Of a stretch of DNA of 64,000 bases, positions 22,757 through 31,580 are shown in pieces. Numbering within the stretch: position 1 is the first letter of the stretch; every line of letters starts with the position of its first letter. Source of the stretch: Chryseobacterium sp. IHB B 17019 (GTDB taxonomy: Bacteria > Bacteroidota > Bacteroidia > Flavobacteriales > Weeksellaceae). The translations under genes and the position numbers were made by a program. Under the pieces are notes generated by a model, which saw only the letters and a list, made by a program, of their open reading frames with translations, did no database searches and was not told the origin of the DNA. The DNA lies in NCBI RefSeq assembly GCF_001456155.1, contig NZ_CP013293.1:868001-932000 (forward strand), given 5' to 3'.

Positions 22757-24185
22757 TATTAATTTTAAAGCCTCAATAGTCTTTCATAAGATATGGGAAG
22801 CTGTAAACCTTAGAAAGGTTAACGAATTAGGTCAGTTTGAACATATTTACAAATTAATACTTGAAGAGGGAAGTTCAAGAAGTACAAAGACCTGGAGTAA
22901 TTTTCAGGTTTTATTTTTGTATTTGTATGAAAATCCTATTTCATCAGCTACCGTTTTACGAGACACTCAAAAGTCTTGCCGGGATATTGTAGAGAAAGAC
23001 TGGAAAGAATGGTTAAAAGATCCGATGGTTCGGAAAAAGCAATTTGACAAAGGTGAAATTACTGTTGAAGAGCTAGACTCTTATCTGAAAAAGGAAAACC
23101 TTGCTCAATACTTCATCGAGAATAAAACCAACCATACTTGGACTTTTAAACATAATGGAAATATGCTGAGGTTTACTGGTCTTGACGATGAAGATGATGC
23201 TATGGGTATGACTCAAACCATTTGTTGGATTAATGAGCCTTACAACTTTAGTCATGAAGTTTATAAGCAGTTAGCCCAAAGATCGAAATTAATAATATTT
23301 GACTGGAACCCGAAACAAAACCATTGGATTGAGAAAGAGAAGTTAAAAGAAAGTACTTTTATCAACTACTCAACATTTAGAGATAACCCATTTATAAACC
23401 CAGAAAGCAAAAATCAAATTCTATCATATCAACCTATTAAATTTTGTGACGCTGTTGAATCGAAGCTATTAAGTGAGACGGAGGCTTTAAATTATGATCT
23501 CGAAGTAAACCCGAAAGGATTAACTGTAAGGCAGCTTAAAGAATTAAAACGGTGTATCTATAACGAGAAAACCAAATCAGAATCAGAATATCACTGGCTC
23601 GTTTACGGTCTTGGTAAAAAGTCGGAAAAACCGAATAAAATTTATAAAAATTGGGTTCCGATTACCCTTGAAGAATATAAGAAAAAAGATCTTAGGGGAT
23701 ATTTTGGGTTGGATTATGGCTTTGTTAATCCTACTGCGTGTGTTGAGGTTAAATACGATGGTGATCGTTCGTTTTATATCAGGCCGTTATTATACAAACC
23801 TATGAATAGTATGGGAGAGACGCCACTTGGTGAAGTTCTAACATCTGCAGGTGTGCCATCGGGTAACGTCACCTTTATTTGGGCTGACTCATCAGATAAA
23901 GAACCTGGTAGTGATATTTCGATAACAAATGATTTGCGGACTAACTATAATCTGAATGCTGTTCCGACAAACAAACCGACCTACAAGTCCAGATTTGAAT
24001 TTATTACAAGGGCAAATATCTTTTATGTTCAGGATAATAATTTTGAAATGGAGTATGATGAGTACGAATATGAATACATCAATCATATTCCAACCGAGCG
24101 GCCGATAAAGAAAAATGACCACTACATGAACGCAATGGAATATTGTATTTGGGGAATTAAAGAGTATTTAGGATTGGCGTTTTAA
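22749..24185 (+). CDS. Terminase large subunit (PBSX-like)
   Basis: 478 residues. A Walker A-like loop GSSRSTKT at 41-48, a Walker B region ending ICWINEP (Glu163) and a C-terminal RNase-H-like nuclease beginning YFGLDYGF (Asp322) with a second acidic centre at WADSSDKEP. It pumps DNA into heads and cuts it. The loop lacks the usual GK[ST] order but matches the PBSX-type terminases. Full length for the group. Confidence 0.93.
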   Translation: MNNINFKASIVFHKIWEAVNLRKVNELGQFEHIYKLILEEGSSRSTKTWSNFQVLFLYLYENPISSATVLRDTQKSCRDIVEKDWKEWLKDPMVRKKQFDKGEITVEELDSYLKKENLAQYFIENKTNHTWTFKHNGNMLRFTGLDDEDDAMGMTQTICWINEPYNFSHEVYKQLAQRSKLIIFDWNPKQNHWIEKEKLKESTFINYSTFRDNPFINPESKNQILSYQPIKFCDAVESKLLSETEALNYDLEVNPKGLTVRQLKELKRCIYNEKTKSESEYHWLVYGLGKKSEKPNKIYKNWVPITLEEYKKKDLRGYFGLDYGFVNPTACVEVKYDGDRSFYIRPLLYKPMNSMGETPLGEVLTSAGVPSGNVTFIWADSSDKEPGSDISITNDLRTNYNLNAVPTNKPTYKSRFEFITRANIFYVQDNNFEMEYDEYEYEYINHIPTERPIKKNDHYMNAMEYCIWGIKEYLGLAF

Positions 24186-24194
24186 TAATTTATT

Positions 24195-24233
24195 TTCACC
24201 CTCTTACACCATAAAACAACTGCACTACATTTG
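24195..24233 (+). promoter_or_regulatory. Candidate late promoter, copy 1 (upstream of portal)
   Basis: The element TTCACCCTCTTACACCATAA (plus one A; 24195-24215) is followed, 10 bases on, by TACATTTG (24226-24233), a TAnnTTTG box. The same element with the same spacing precedes TAAATTTG at 38351. No TTTG -33 box is seen, suggesting activator or phage-factor control. The GTG start of the portal gene is 17 bases after the box. Confidence 0.7.
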
Positions 24234-24249
24234 TTTTCAAATAGTTAGT

Positions 24250-25605
24250 GTGAACATTTTTACTAAGTTAGGAAATGGAGTGGATGCGTTTAAATCAGCT
24301 TTTAACAGTGCTGAGGTTCCACCGTATTATGCAAGGCTTGAAGATGGCACACATTCTTACAATTTTGAAACCACTCGATTCGGGTTATTAGGGCTTTTAG
24401 GTTTTGGATCTGAATTCAACAGAGCGGTTGATAATCTAAAATACTACTACAAACACACATTATTTCTTCAAGATTGCATCAATTTATACGCTGATTTTGC
24501 TTCACAAGTGAGAATCATTGAAGTAGATTCAAAAGGTAATGAAATCGAAGAATCGGAATATCTAAAGCTATTACAACAACCAAATGCTTTCCAGAATAAA
24601 ACCGACTTTATTAAGGAAATGGTGGTTAATAACCTTACTTATGGGGCCGTATTCCAATATGGCAACTTCTTCAAGAATGGCAATTTGAGAATGTCTTCAC
24701 AATTATTCAATCTTGATTTCAATAACCTTTCTTTTCCTACAGTTAAAAACCGATACGCATTAAGTCGTAAAGATATAAGCGAACTGGAAATTAAAGAACA
24801 TTTAGCGGATTCTAAGGTAAGGGATCTTAAAATGTATGAATTAGCTTATTTCTACGATACTATTCCAAATAACGGATATGGAAAGGACAGATACGATGCT
24901 GAGGGATTCTTTAAACCAATGTCTCGTTTATTTTCAATCTTATCATCCATTGACACTTTAACGAATAGCCAGAGTTCAATGGCATATACTTCCGGGAATA
25001 ATGTAAATAAAGTACTTAGTAAAAAGCCATTAGCATCTGGGGCTGTTGCTCCATTATCCGGTGATCAGAAAGATGATATTGAGAGAAAGATAAACGGAAG
25101 GGGAAAGTATGGAGCTAGATCCGGAAAGGTTGGCGATGCAATAGCAACTAATGAAAGCCTTGACTTGTTAGATCTGACAAGAGACCATCGTAAAATGCAG
25201 CTTATCGAACAGCAGGAAAACGCAAAGGAAAACGTTCGTAACTGTTTTTTAATCCCGAAAGACTTCTTTGGTGAATCTACCTATGAAAATAAACAGATGT
25301 CGGAAGCCCGGTTTATCCTGGGGCAAGTTAAAACGATAACAGATAATTGGCTGAATGAGTTAATGGCTAAAACACCACTTTATTTCCAATCCAGACAAAC
25401 AAAGCTAGTAGGGTCTTATAATCATATTCCAAGTATTGCCGAAACTAAAACTAAGCTCGAAAATGAGGGCTTTTTAGCTAAAGCAACAGCTTTATTAAAG
25501 CTTATGGATGTTTATGATCGCATGGTTGTAGTAAAGCCTGAATTAACGTGGGATGAATTTGTAAGAGTAAATCAGTTTAACGAACACTTAATGATACAGT
25601 CATGA
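24250..25605 (+). CDS. Phage portal protein
   Basis: 451 residues from a GTG start, 17 bases after the late promoter box. The middle and C-terminus (LDLTRDHRKMQLIEQQENAKENV, LIPKDFFGES, NKQMSEARFILGQVKTITDNW) have the style of HK97-type portals, which form the ring DNA passes through at one head vertex. The next gene starts inside its stop codon. The start could lie further in, but no ATG is found for more than 30 codons. Confidence 0.87.
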   Translation: MNIFTKLGNGVDAFKSAFNSAEVPPYYARLEDGTHSYNFETTRFGLLGLLGFGSEFNRAVDNLKYYYKHTLFLQDCINLYADFASQVRIIEVDSKGNEIEESEYLKLLQQPNAFQNKTDFIKEMVVNNLTYGAVFQYGNFFKNGNLRMSSQLFNLDFNNLSFPTVKNRYALSRKDISELEIKEHLADSKVRDLKMYELAYFYDTIPNNGYGKDRYDAEGFFKPMSRLFSILSSIDTLTNSQSSMAYTSGNNVNKVLSKKPLASGAVAPLSGDQKDDIERKINGRGKYGARSGKVGDAIATNESLDLLDLTRDHRKMQLIEQQENAKENVRNCFLIPKDFFGESTYENKQMSEARFILGQVKTITDNWLNELMAKTPLYFQSRQTKLVGSYNHIPSIAETKTKLENEGFLAKATALLKLMDVYDRMVVVKPELTWDEFVRVNQFNEHLMIQS

Positions 25606-25724
25606 AAAATATAGCCAATAAAATAGATAAGCTTTTGAAGGAAAAGGAGATTCCGGGGAATTTAAAAGTACAATTGGAAAAGAAAAAAGAAATTTTGTCA
25701 AAAGATAAAACAGTGAAGAAATGA
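25602..25724 (+). CDS. Small Lys-rich protein (40 aa)
   Basis: Overlaps both neighbours by four bases (ATGA), which supports translation. Product is basic and helical (KIDKLLKEKEIPGNLKVQLEK). It may be a head-assembly or scaffold helper, from position only. Confidence 0.5.
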   Translation: MKNIANKIDKLLKEKEIPGNLKVQLEKKKEILSKDKTVKK

Positions 25725-26554
25725 TTACACTAAAAGAAATATCAAATAAAACATTTTCATCAAACGACGAGGCTTTAAAGTTTCTGATTGAAAATAAAAA
25801 AATTGTCATTGCTAATAAAAGCAGTGTAACAAAAAGGTGTGATGGGATTTCTTTTTATGGAAATCTTAGTAATGAAAAAGGAGAAACGTTTAAGGCGGAT
25901 TCATCTATTGATATTTCTTCAGTAAATCAAATAAAAATAGTGGCTATTGGTAATACCTGTAATTATTATGATTCTCATGGCGATGTATCAATAAATGGCT
26001 CATGGAATAGAACTTCCAAAAATACAAAGGAGGGCTTACATCTCCAAGAACACAAATGTCAGTTTGACCATATAATAGCTGAGGGACCAGATGTTAAGTA
26101 TGCCGTTGAAATAAAAGCATGGAAAGAGATAGGTTATGAATATGAAGGATCTACAGAATGCCTGGTGCAATACTCAATAGCAGATAAGGAAGATAACCCA
26201 TATATGTTTAAAAAATACATTCAGGGTAAAGTAAAACAGCATTCAGCAGGATTGCGATATGTTAAAATGGAACTATGTGTAAACAATAACGCAGATTGGG
26301 CGAAAGAAGAAAAAGAAAATTGGGATAAATATTATCCATCAATTGTAAATAAAGATGATGTTGATGAACGCGGTTATTTCTGGGCAATTCTGGAACAGAA
26401 AATTATTGAAGTTTCAGCAGTACCCCGAGGAAGTAATCCTGCAACACCAACAACATCCGTTGAACCCGTCGTAGACACTTCAACAAAAGAGGACCCGGCC
26501 GAGGCCACTCCTACAAGTGTACCAAAAAAATTAAATGTATTTATTAAAATCTAA
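25721..26554 (+). CDS. Putative prohead protease
   Basis: 277 residues between portal and capsid, the classical protease position. Segments VAIGNTCNYYDSHGDVSI, the KQHSAGLRYVKMEL strand-helix and EQKIIEVSAVPRGSNPATPT follow the S78/U35-like prohead protease layout (His after a strand, then EVSxVPxxxNP). A Thr/Pro-rich tail (about 240-277) follows. It would cleave capsid and scaffold during maturation. Active-site residues are not fully certain. Confidence 0.75.
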   Translation: MITLKEISNKTFSSNDEALKFLIENKKIVIANKSSVTKRCDGISFYGNLSNEKGETFKADSSIDISSVNQIKIVAIGNTCNYYDSHGDVSINGSWNRTSKNTKEGLHLQEHKCQFDHIIAEGPDVKYAVEIKAWKEIGYEYEGSTECLVQYSIADKEDNPYMFKKYIQGKVKQHSAGLRYVKMELCVNNNADWAKEEKENWDKYYPSIVNKDDVDERGYFWAILEQKIIEVSAVPRGSNPATPTTSVEPVVDTSTKEDPAEATPTSVPKKLNVFIKI

Positions 26555-26557
26555 CAA

Positions 26558-27844
26558 ATGTTTAAAAAGTTTTTAGAGAAAAAAGGCTATACGGTTGACA
26601 AGTTCAATGAGTTAGAAGCTGAAAAACAAATGGAGTTGCAGAATGAATATTTGGGGGAAATTGAGTCTCAGGTAGGAAAAGCGGCAACCAAAGAAGAAAT
26701 GAACCAGGCTATTAAAGATGAGCTAAAGAAGCTTTCAGATGGTCAGATCAAAGAAATTGCAGATGATATTGCTTCAATCCAAGAAAGTATGAAGTCTGGA
26801 TTTGGGGGAATTGTAGTAGATGAAGAAAAGCTACTTGAAACAATTGCAGCAAAGCAGGAAGAAATAAAAAGCATCTATAAAGCAGGGACCGGAACAATTG
26901 AAATCATGGTCGTTCCAGATGTAAATAAAGCAGTTGGGACATTAACAACAACAAGCGGGACAATCACAGGAATGGATGCGTTGTTGGCTACTCAATTAAA
27001 TCCTTTACAAAGAATTGAATTGGATGTAATGGATATTGAAAGCGAAGTTACAACATTTGCCACATCAGATCCTATTTATACCTATACATACGCCCTGCCA
27101 AAAGATGGAAAGTTTGAATTTCAGGCAGAAGGAGAAGTTAAGGAACAAATTGATTTCACGTGGAAAAATGGAAGTTCCAATGTTAAAACCTTTGCTGCGT
27201 GGGAAAAATTAACCGAACAGGCAGTACAAGACGTAAAAGGGTTGCTTTCAGTCGCTAGAGGCTATTTAAAGGATCGACACGATTATGATAAGGCTTTAGC
27301 AATTGTTTTTGGAGATGCGACTTTTGATATTGACGGAATTGTCGGAACTGCTACTCCGTTTGTTGCAGGATCATTAGCTGCTTCAGTAACTGATCCAAAT
27401 TTCACAGATATTATTTCTGCCGGAATTCTTTCAGTGAGAACCAGAACTAATTATCCAGGTGCTCCTAGATTTAATCCTAATGTAGCTTATGTAAACCCAA
27501 TTGATTTCTTCAAAGAGTTTACCGCTGCTAAAGACAAAGAAGGTCGACCGTTATATCCGACAGCTCAATTAGGAGTAGTGGTTATCGGAAATACTATTGT
27601 AAAACAAAGATTTGAAATTCCAGTTGGAAAAATTTTGATCGCCGACCTTAAAAAGGTAATGCTTTCAAATTATATGCCTTACACTGTGAAAATTGGATGG
27701 GTAAATGATGACTTTATCAAAAACCAATTTGTATTGCTAGGAGAATCAAGATTCCACTTATTTGTGAAAGAATTAGATAAAGCGGCCTTCTTGTATGATG
27801 ATATTGCCACTATTAAAACTGCAATTACTAAACCTGTTGTATAA
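26558..27844 (+). CDS. Major capsid protein (HK97 fold)
   Basis: 428 residues. The first 90-odd are a highly charged coiled-coil region that acts as a scaffold and is usually cut off; the shell part begins near residue 105 and contains GIVGTATPFVAG and NPNVAYVNPIDFF strands and the late A-domain with ILIADLKKVMLSNYMPYTV. Follows the protease by four bases. One or two copies per capsomer position are expected. Confidence 0.88.
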   Translation: MFKKFLEKKGYTVDKFNELEAEKQMELQNEYLGEIESQVGKAATKEEMNQAIKDELKKLSDGQIKEIADDIASIQESMKSGFGGIVVDEEKLLETIAAKQEEIKSIYKAGTGTIEIMVVPDVNKAVGTLTTTSGTITGMDALLATQLNPLQRIELDVMDIESEVTTFATSDPIYTYTYALPKDGKFEFQAEGEVKEQIDFTWKNGSSNVKTFAAWEKLTEQAVQDVKGLLSVARGYLKDRHDYDKALAIVFGDATFDIDGIVGTATPFVAGSLAASVTDPNFTDIISAGILSVRTRTNYPGAPRFNPNVAYVNPIDFFKEFTAAKDKEGRPLYPTAQLGVVVIGNTIVKQRFEIPVGKILIADLKKVMLSNYMPYTVKIGWVNDDFIKNQFVLLGESRFHLFVKELDKAAFLYDDIATIKTAITKPVV

Positions 27845-27981
27845 TGAAAGTTAAATTATTAAAACAAGTTGGAGGCTATCCGAAAGACACTGAGCTTGAA
27901 ATTAAAGATAAGACAGTGATTGAGGCTTGGGAAAATTTAGGAGTAATCGCTAAAGGAAAGCCAACAAAAGAAGAAAAATAA
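27844..27981 (+). CDS. Small head protein (45 aa)
   Basis: MKVKLLKQVGGYPKDTELEI start, one-base overlap with the capsid stop. The beta-strand start KVKLLKQV with an acidic helix (KTVIEAWENLGVI) recurs after capsid genes; it may decorate the head. Weak but plausible. Confidence 0.5.
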   Translation: MKVKLLKQVGGYPKDTELEIKDKTVIEAWENLGVIAKGKPTKEEK

Positions 27982-27987
27982 AAAACC

Positions 27988-28671
27988 ATGAGCCTGATAG
28001 ACAAAACATATTTTGAACAATGGAATTTGATTCCAAATGTAAATGAACCAGATCCTAACAACCGAACTTCGGAGGATCTGGACTCTACTATTGAGCAGGT
28101 TGAAAAGGATGTTTTGTCTTATGCTTTTGGGTGGAAAATGTGGGAAGATTTCAAACAGTTTATTAATGCCGAAGGAGGATTGAGTAATTCAGCTCCCCAA
28201 AACTATAAAGATATAGTTGATGGGAAAACCTATCAAAAAGTAATCAATGGGGAATCTAAAGATTGTTATTGGAAAGGTTTGCTGGAAACATCGCCTAAAT
28301 CGTCACTATTAGCTGATTTTGTCTACTACACATATAAAGTACATAACGCGACTATGACCACCGAATTTGGCGAGGCGGCAGTTGATGGTAAAGTGGGAAA
28401 TAAAGCGAGTATAACTCCAAAAGTAACAAAGGCTTATAATCAATTCGTTAAAAAATTCAATGGTGGCGTGAAGTCGTTTCCTAATGGATATACGATGGAA
28501 GGAAACCTATATTGGTTTATTAATGGAGGGGTTGATTATTATGGAGTTTGGGACACTTATGGTGATGTTTCGCTTATGAGGTTTTTATTGGATAATAAAG
28601 ATTCATATCCATTGCTTGACACGGAAATAAAAAAGTTTGGAATGCCTATTAAAAATGAATTTGGATTGTAA
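27988..28671 (+). CDS. Head-completion/adaptor protein, DUF6712-like
   Basis: 227 residues, helical with aromatic segments (TYFEQWNLIPNVNEP, YAFGWKMWEDF). The DUF6712 group sits after capsid genes in these phages and is thought to be a head-tail connector of the gp6 type. Family assignment is from memory. Confidence 0.6.
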   Translation: MSLIDKTYFEQWNLIPNVNEPDPNNRTSEDLDSTIEQVEKDVLSYAFGWKMWEDFKQFINAEGGLSNSAPQNYKDIVDGKTYQKVINGESKDCYWKGLLETSPKSSLLADFVYYTYKVHNATMTTEFGEAAVDGKVGNKASITPKVTKAYNQFVKKFNGGVKSFPNGYTMEGNLYWFINGGVDYYGVWDTYGDVSLMRFLLDNKDSYPLLDTEIKKFGMPIKNEFGL

Positions 28672-29210
28672 TGGTTAATCATAACGAAATACTTGAAAGC
28701 GTCTTAGATAAGAAGTTTACCGTTGTTTATAATGGTAAAACATTCACCAATAATTTTATTGAAGGGGATATTTTTCAAGTGTGGGAGGTTTTGAATAAAA
28801 AACAAACTAAATATCCTTTAATATGGCTTCAAAGCGGTTATAGAGTTAGGGAAAGTATATTGCCTGGTAATAAGACCAAAGAAATGCTTAATTGTAGTTT
28901 CTACCTAATTACAAAAGGTGATGCTCACGATTTCAATTCAAAACGATACTCTGACACATATAAATTTATTTTATATCCATTGTTAGAAAAGTTTAAGAAA
29001 GGGATTTCCGAAACAAAAGGAATTTCGCTCTCAAATGAATATGATTACATAACCTTTCCTTTCAATGATATTTCTGAATTAAGCGCAAAAGAATCTAATT
29101 CAAAACGGTTGCCTCAGAAAACCACTATATCCGACATCTGGGATGCGGTGTATTTAAATATAGGAATTACAATTAACGGGGGATGTTTCCCTGAATTTAC
29201 AGTTAAATAA
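28671..29210 (+). CDS. Putative neck or tail-completion protein
   Basis: 179 residues, start overlapping previous stop by one base. Contains PLIWLQSGYRV and FKFILYPLLEKFKKGI. It sits between the adaptor and the tail tube gene, where tail-terminator or neck proteins lie. No family recognised. Confidence 0.55.
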   Translation: MVNHNEILESVLDKKFTVVYNGKTFTNNFIEGDIFQVWEVLNKKQTKYPLIWLQSGYRVRESILPGNKTKEMLNCSFYLITKGDAHDFNSKRYSDTYKFILYPLLEKFKKGISETKGISLSNEYDYITFPFNDISELSAKESNSKRLPQKTTISDIWDAVYLNIGITINGGCFPEFTVK

Positions 29211-29221
29211 AAAACAAAAAT

Positions 29222-30115
29222 ATGCTTACAAAATTAAATTGTAATACGGCCGAAATGACACCACGATTAGGTGATCTTTTCTGCGGAGAAAAACAAATAG
29301 TAGGTTTCATTCTTAAGAAAAGAGGATTTACAATTGATCCTGCAACTTTTGATAAGGAAGCCTTAGACCTTCTATATAAGGAGGATAAGATTATTGGAAT
29401 GATCGAATTCTTTACAGTTGAAGACAACGATCAGGATGCCGGAACTGCAACATCAAGCAGAAACGAAATGATTGAAACGATGCCAGGAACAAAAGGCTAT
29501 AACTTCATTTTCAATAATGGTAGTTGTTTCCAGAATCAAATTCAATTACTTCACGGAAGTAAAAGCTATGAATTTATCCCGGTATTTGATGATGGTTCAG
29601 CTCTTTGGGCGGAAACGGCGGATGGAAGAATCAAAGGATTCGATGCTAACCTATTTACCGGAGTTAAAAAATACCAAACATCTGCGGATGTGGCTGGTTC
29701 TACATTGAGAGTTTACATCACACCAAGTGCAATGTCTTACTGGCAAGGTGCTGCTTATAATTACATCGGGTCTGATTTCAGATTCAATGAACTAACTCCA
29801 ACTACTGGATTAACCATTACGGTGCCTATTTTAACGGCTGCAGCAACTACTACAGCCGTTTCGATTAAAACATTATGCTCAGGCGCGCCAGTCGCAGGAC
29901 TTACGACAGTAGCGAATTGGAAAATGAGAAGAAATGATGTGCTGGAAGCGGTAACAGCGGTTGTTAATTCTGGAAATGAAAATTACACATTTACACACGC
30001 AGCCTTAGTGGCGGGTGACGAAATCTCATTTGAAATCAACGTTACAGGTTATCCGGTTTATGTTTTAGATACAAACTATTATGCCGGAAAGTCTAATGTA
30101 GTAGAAGTAGTATAA
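29222..30115 (+). CDS. Major tail tube protein (putative)
   Basis: 297 residues, strand-rich with a C-terminal Ig-like part (about 200-297, with repeated TTT and Val stretches). The position before the tail chaperones and tape measure, and size, fit the tail tube protein. Motif support is limited, so this is by order. Confidence 0.65.
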   Translation: MLTKLNCNTAEMTPRLGDLFCGEKQIVGFILKKRGFTIDPATFDKEALDLLYKEDKIIGMIEFFTVEDNDQDAGTATSSRNEMIETMPGTKGYNFIFNNGSCFQNQIQLLHGSKSYEFIPVFDDGSALWAETADGRIKGFDANLFTGVKKYQTSADVAGSTLRVYITPSAMSYWQGAAYNYIGSDFRFNELTPTTGLTITVPILTAAATTTAVSIKTLCSGAPVAGLTTVANWKMRRNDVLEAVTAVVNSGNENYTFTHAALVAGDEISFEINVTGYPVYVLDTNYYAGKSNVVEVV

Positions 30116-30330
30116 TGGAGGCAAAGATTGGAAAATACACAGTTTCAGTTTTGGAGGGTTTCAATACCGAAAAAGAAGCCATTGACTTTGTTATAAAGTC
30201 TTTTCCGGACCTGACTAAAGATGAGGTTAAGCCATACGTAAAGCCATTAATCAAAAAGCAGAAGGATGAACCCAATAGCACTAAAAAGAGGGATTCAGAA
30301 GGCAATTCAGCAAGTCCCAAAGCTGATTGA
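30115..30330 (+). CDS. Small tail-region protein
   Basis: 71 residues, starting in a TAATG overlap with the tail tube gene. An N-terminal alpha/beta part is followed by a Lys/Ser-rich tail. It overlaps the next gene by 65 bases. Unknown role. Confidence 0.5.
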   Translation: MEAKIGKYTVSVLEGFNTEKEAIDFVIKSFPDLTKDEVKPYVKPLIKKQKDEPNSTKKRDSEGNSASPKAD

Positions 30331-30715
30331 TGAAACGATAAAAGAAAGTAATCTCGAAGATATTAACCGAGATAACTTATTACAAGGTAAGGATAGCGAG
30401 GGCAATGATATGCCCTTCTATTCTCCTAATTCGGAATACGGCTTTGAAAAAATGAGACGTAATCCCAAAAATAGAGGGAGATGGGATTTAAGAAATACCG
30501 GAGAGTATCATCGTGGAATTTACACGGAAATAAAAAGGAATCAGGTTCTTTTCAAGCAAAGAGTTCGAAATGCAAAGGCAATGTGGATAGCAAGGGCAAT
30601 GGAAAGAGCAAATAGGATTTCACTCGGTATTCCTCAGACAGAAATGGATGAAATTCTCATCGAAAAAGCACCGGAAATAAAAAAGAAAATAGAAAGAATT
30701 ATTACATCAGCTTAA
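30266..30715 (+). CDS. Putative tail-assembly protein
   Basis: 149 residues, basic, with RRNPKNRGRWDLRNTGEYHRGI and a helical end (KAPEIKKKIERIITS). Overlaps the previous gene by 65 bases in another frame. It is placed where tail-completion or HK97 gp10-like proteins occur. Unproven. Confidence 0.5.
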   Translation: MNPIALKRGIQKAIQQVPKLIDETIKESNLEDINRDNLLQGKDSEGNDMPFYSPNSEYGFEKMRRNPKNRGRWDLRNTGEYHRGIYTEIKRNQVLFKQRVRNAKAMWIARAMERANRISLGIPQTEMDEILIEKAPEIKKKIERIITSA

Positions 30716-30952
30716 ATGTGTAATTGCAGTAAACAAATAACGGAAAGTGAATGCCAAAGGCTGCGGAAATATGTAAATGACCCACTAAACAGAACATTTA
30801 TCTATCACATTTTTGATGATAAAGGACTAAAGGTGGCATTTGTTCCGCCTGATAAAAATCCTAATCAAATGGCAATTGAACGCGGTTTTTTAGATGAAAA
30901 TGGAAATCCAGAATGGTATCACGTATCAGAACACCCATGTTTAAATGAATAA
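30716..30952 (+). CDS. Small Cys-containing protein
   Basis: 78 residues; ATG directly follows the previous stop. MCNCSKQITESECQRLRKY start, then a beta-alpha pattern. The CxC start may bind metal. Its stop overlaps the next start by eight bases. Unknown role. Confidence 0.55.
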   Translation: MCNCSKQITESECQRLRKYVNDPLNRTFIYHIFDDKGLKVAFVPPDKNPNQMAIERGFLDENGNPEWYHVSEHPCLNE

Positions 30953-31580
30953 CTACAAAATATATCAAGACAGTAAAGAAATCCCGCTCTGGAATTATAA
31001 AAGAATAGTACAGACTGAGGATTTTTTTTATATGGTAAAAGGATATGAATCAGGGGATTCTGTCGAATTGAATATTGATGAATTAAAGGTAAAATTTCAT
31101 GAAATAGAACAAGAATCTATTATTTCCCTTAATGAGAAGAATGCAGATTTCGCTTTATATGGCAAACTTGAAAGATTGAAGTTAGAATTATCAATGTTTT
31201 TGGTCTTGGATGAAGTGATAAAGTTAAAAATCCAGGAAAAGAATCTTTGTGATAAGCTTGAAATTGACTTTGACAGGACAATCATCGAAGAAATGTTGTC
31301 AAAATTTAAAATCCCTAAAAAAGAAAATCTTTCAGAGCAGTCGGAAATCGTTAAACAAAAAATCACCAAATATGAAAACGACTTGGAAGAGGTATTAAGT
31401 AAGGTTAAAAAACCTAAAGAAAACCCAGAAGAGTTCGATATAGACGAACAAATAATAAATGTGAAAATAGGTTTGGAGGTTGATTTTGATGAAAGAAAAA
31501 CATCATTATATCAATACCAAATATACATAAAGGCTTTAGTAAGAAAGATTGAACAAATCGATAAAATTAATCGAAAATGA
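30945..31580 (+). CDS. Putative tail-assembly chaperone region protein
   Basis: 211 residues, mainly coiled-coil (about 60-205), immediately before the tape measure gene with a four-base overlap. Its place is that of gpG/gpGT-like tail chaperones, which guide tube assembly around the tape measure. No slippery frameshift site was confirmed. Confidence 0.55.
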   Translation: MNNYKIYQDSKEIPLWNYKRIVQTEDFFYMVKGYESGDSVELNIDELKVKFHEIEQESIISLNEKNADFALYGKLERLKLELSMFLVLDEVIKLKIQEKNLCDKLEIDFDRTIIEEMLSKFKIPKKENLSEQSEIVKQKITKYENDLEEVLSKVKKPKENPEEFDIDEQIINVKIGLEVDFDERKTSLYQYQIYIKALVRKIEQIDKINRK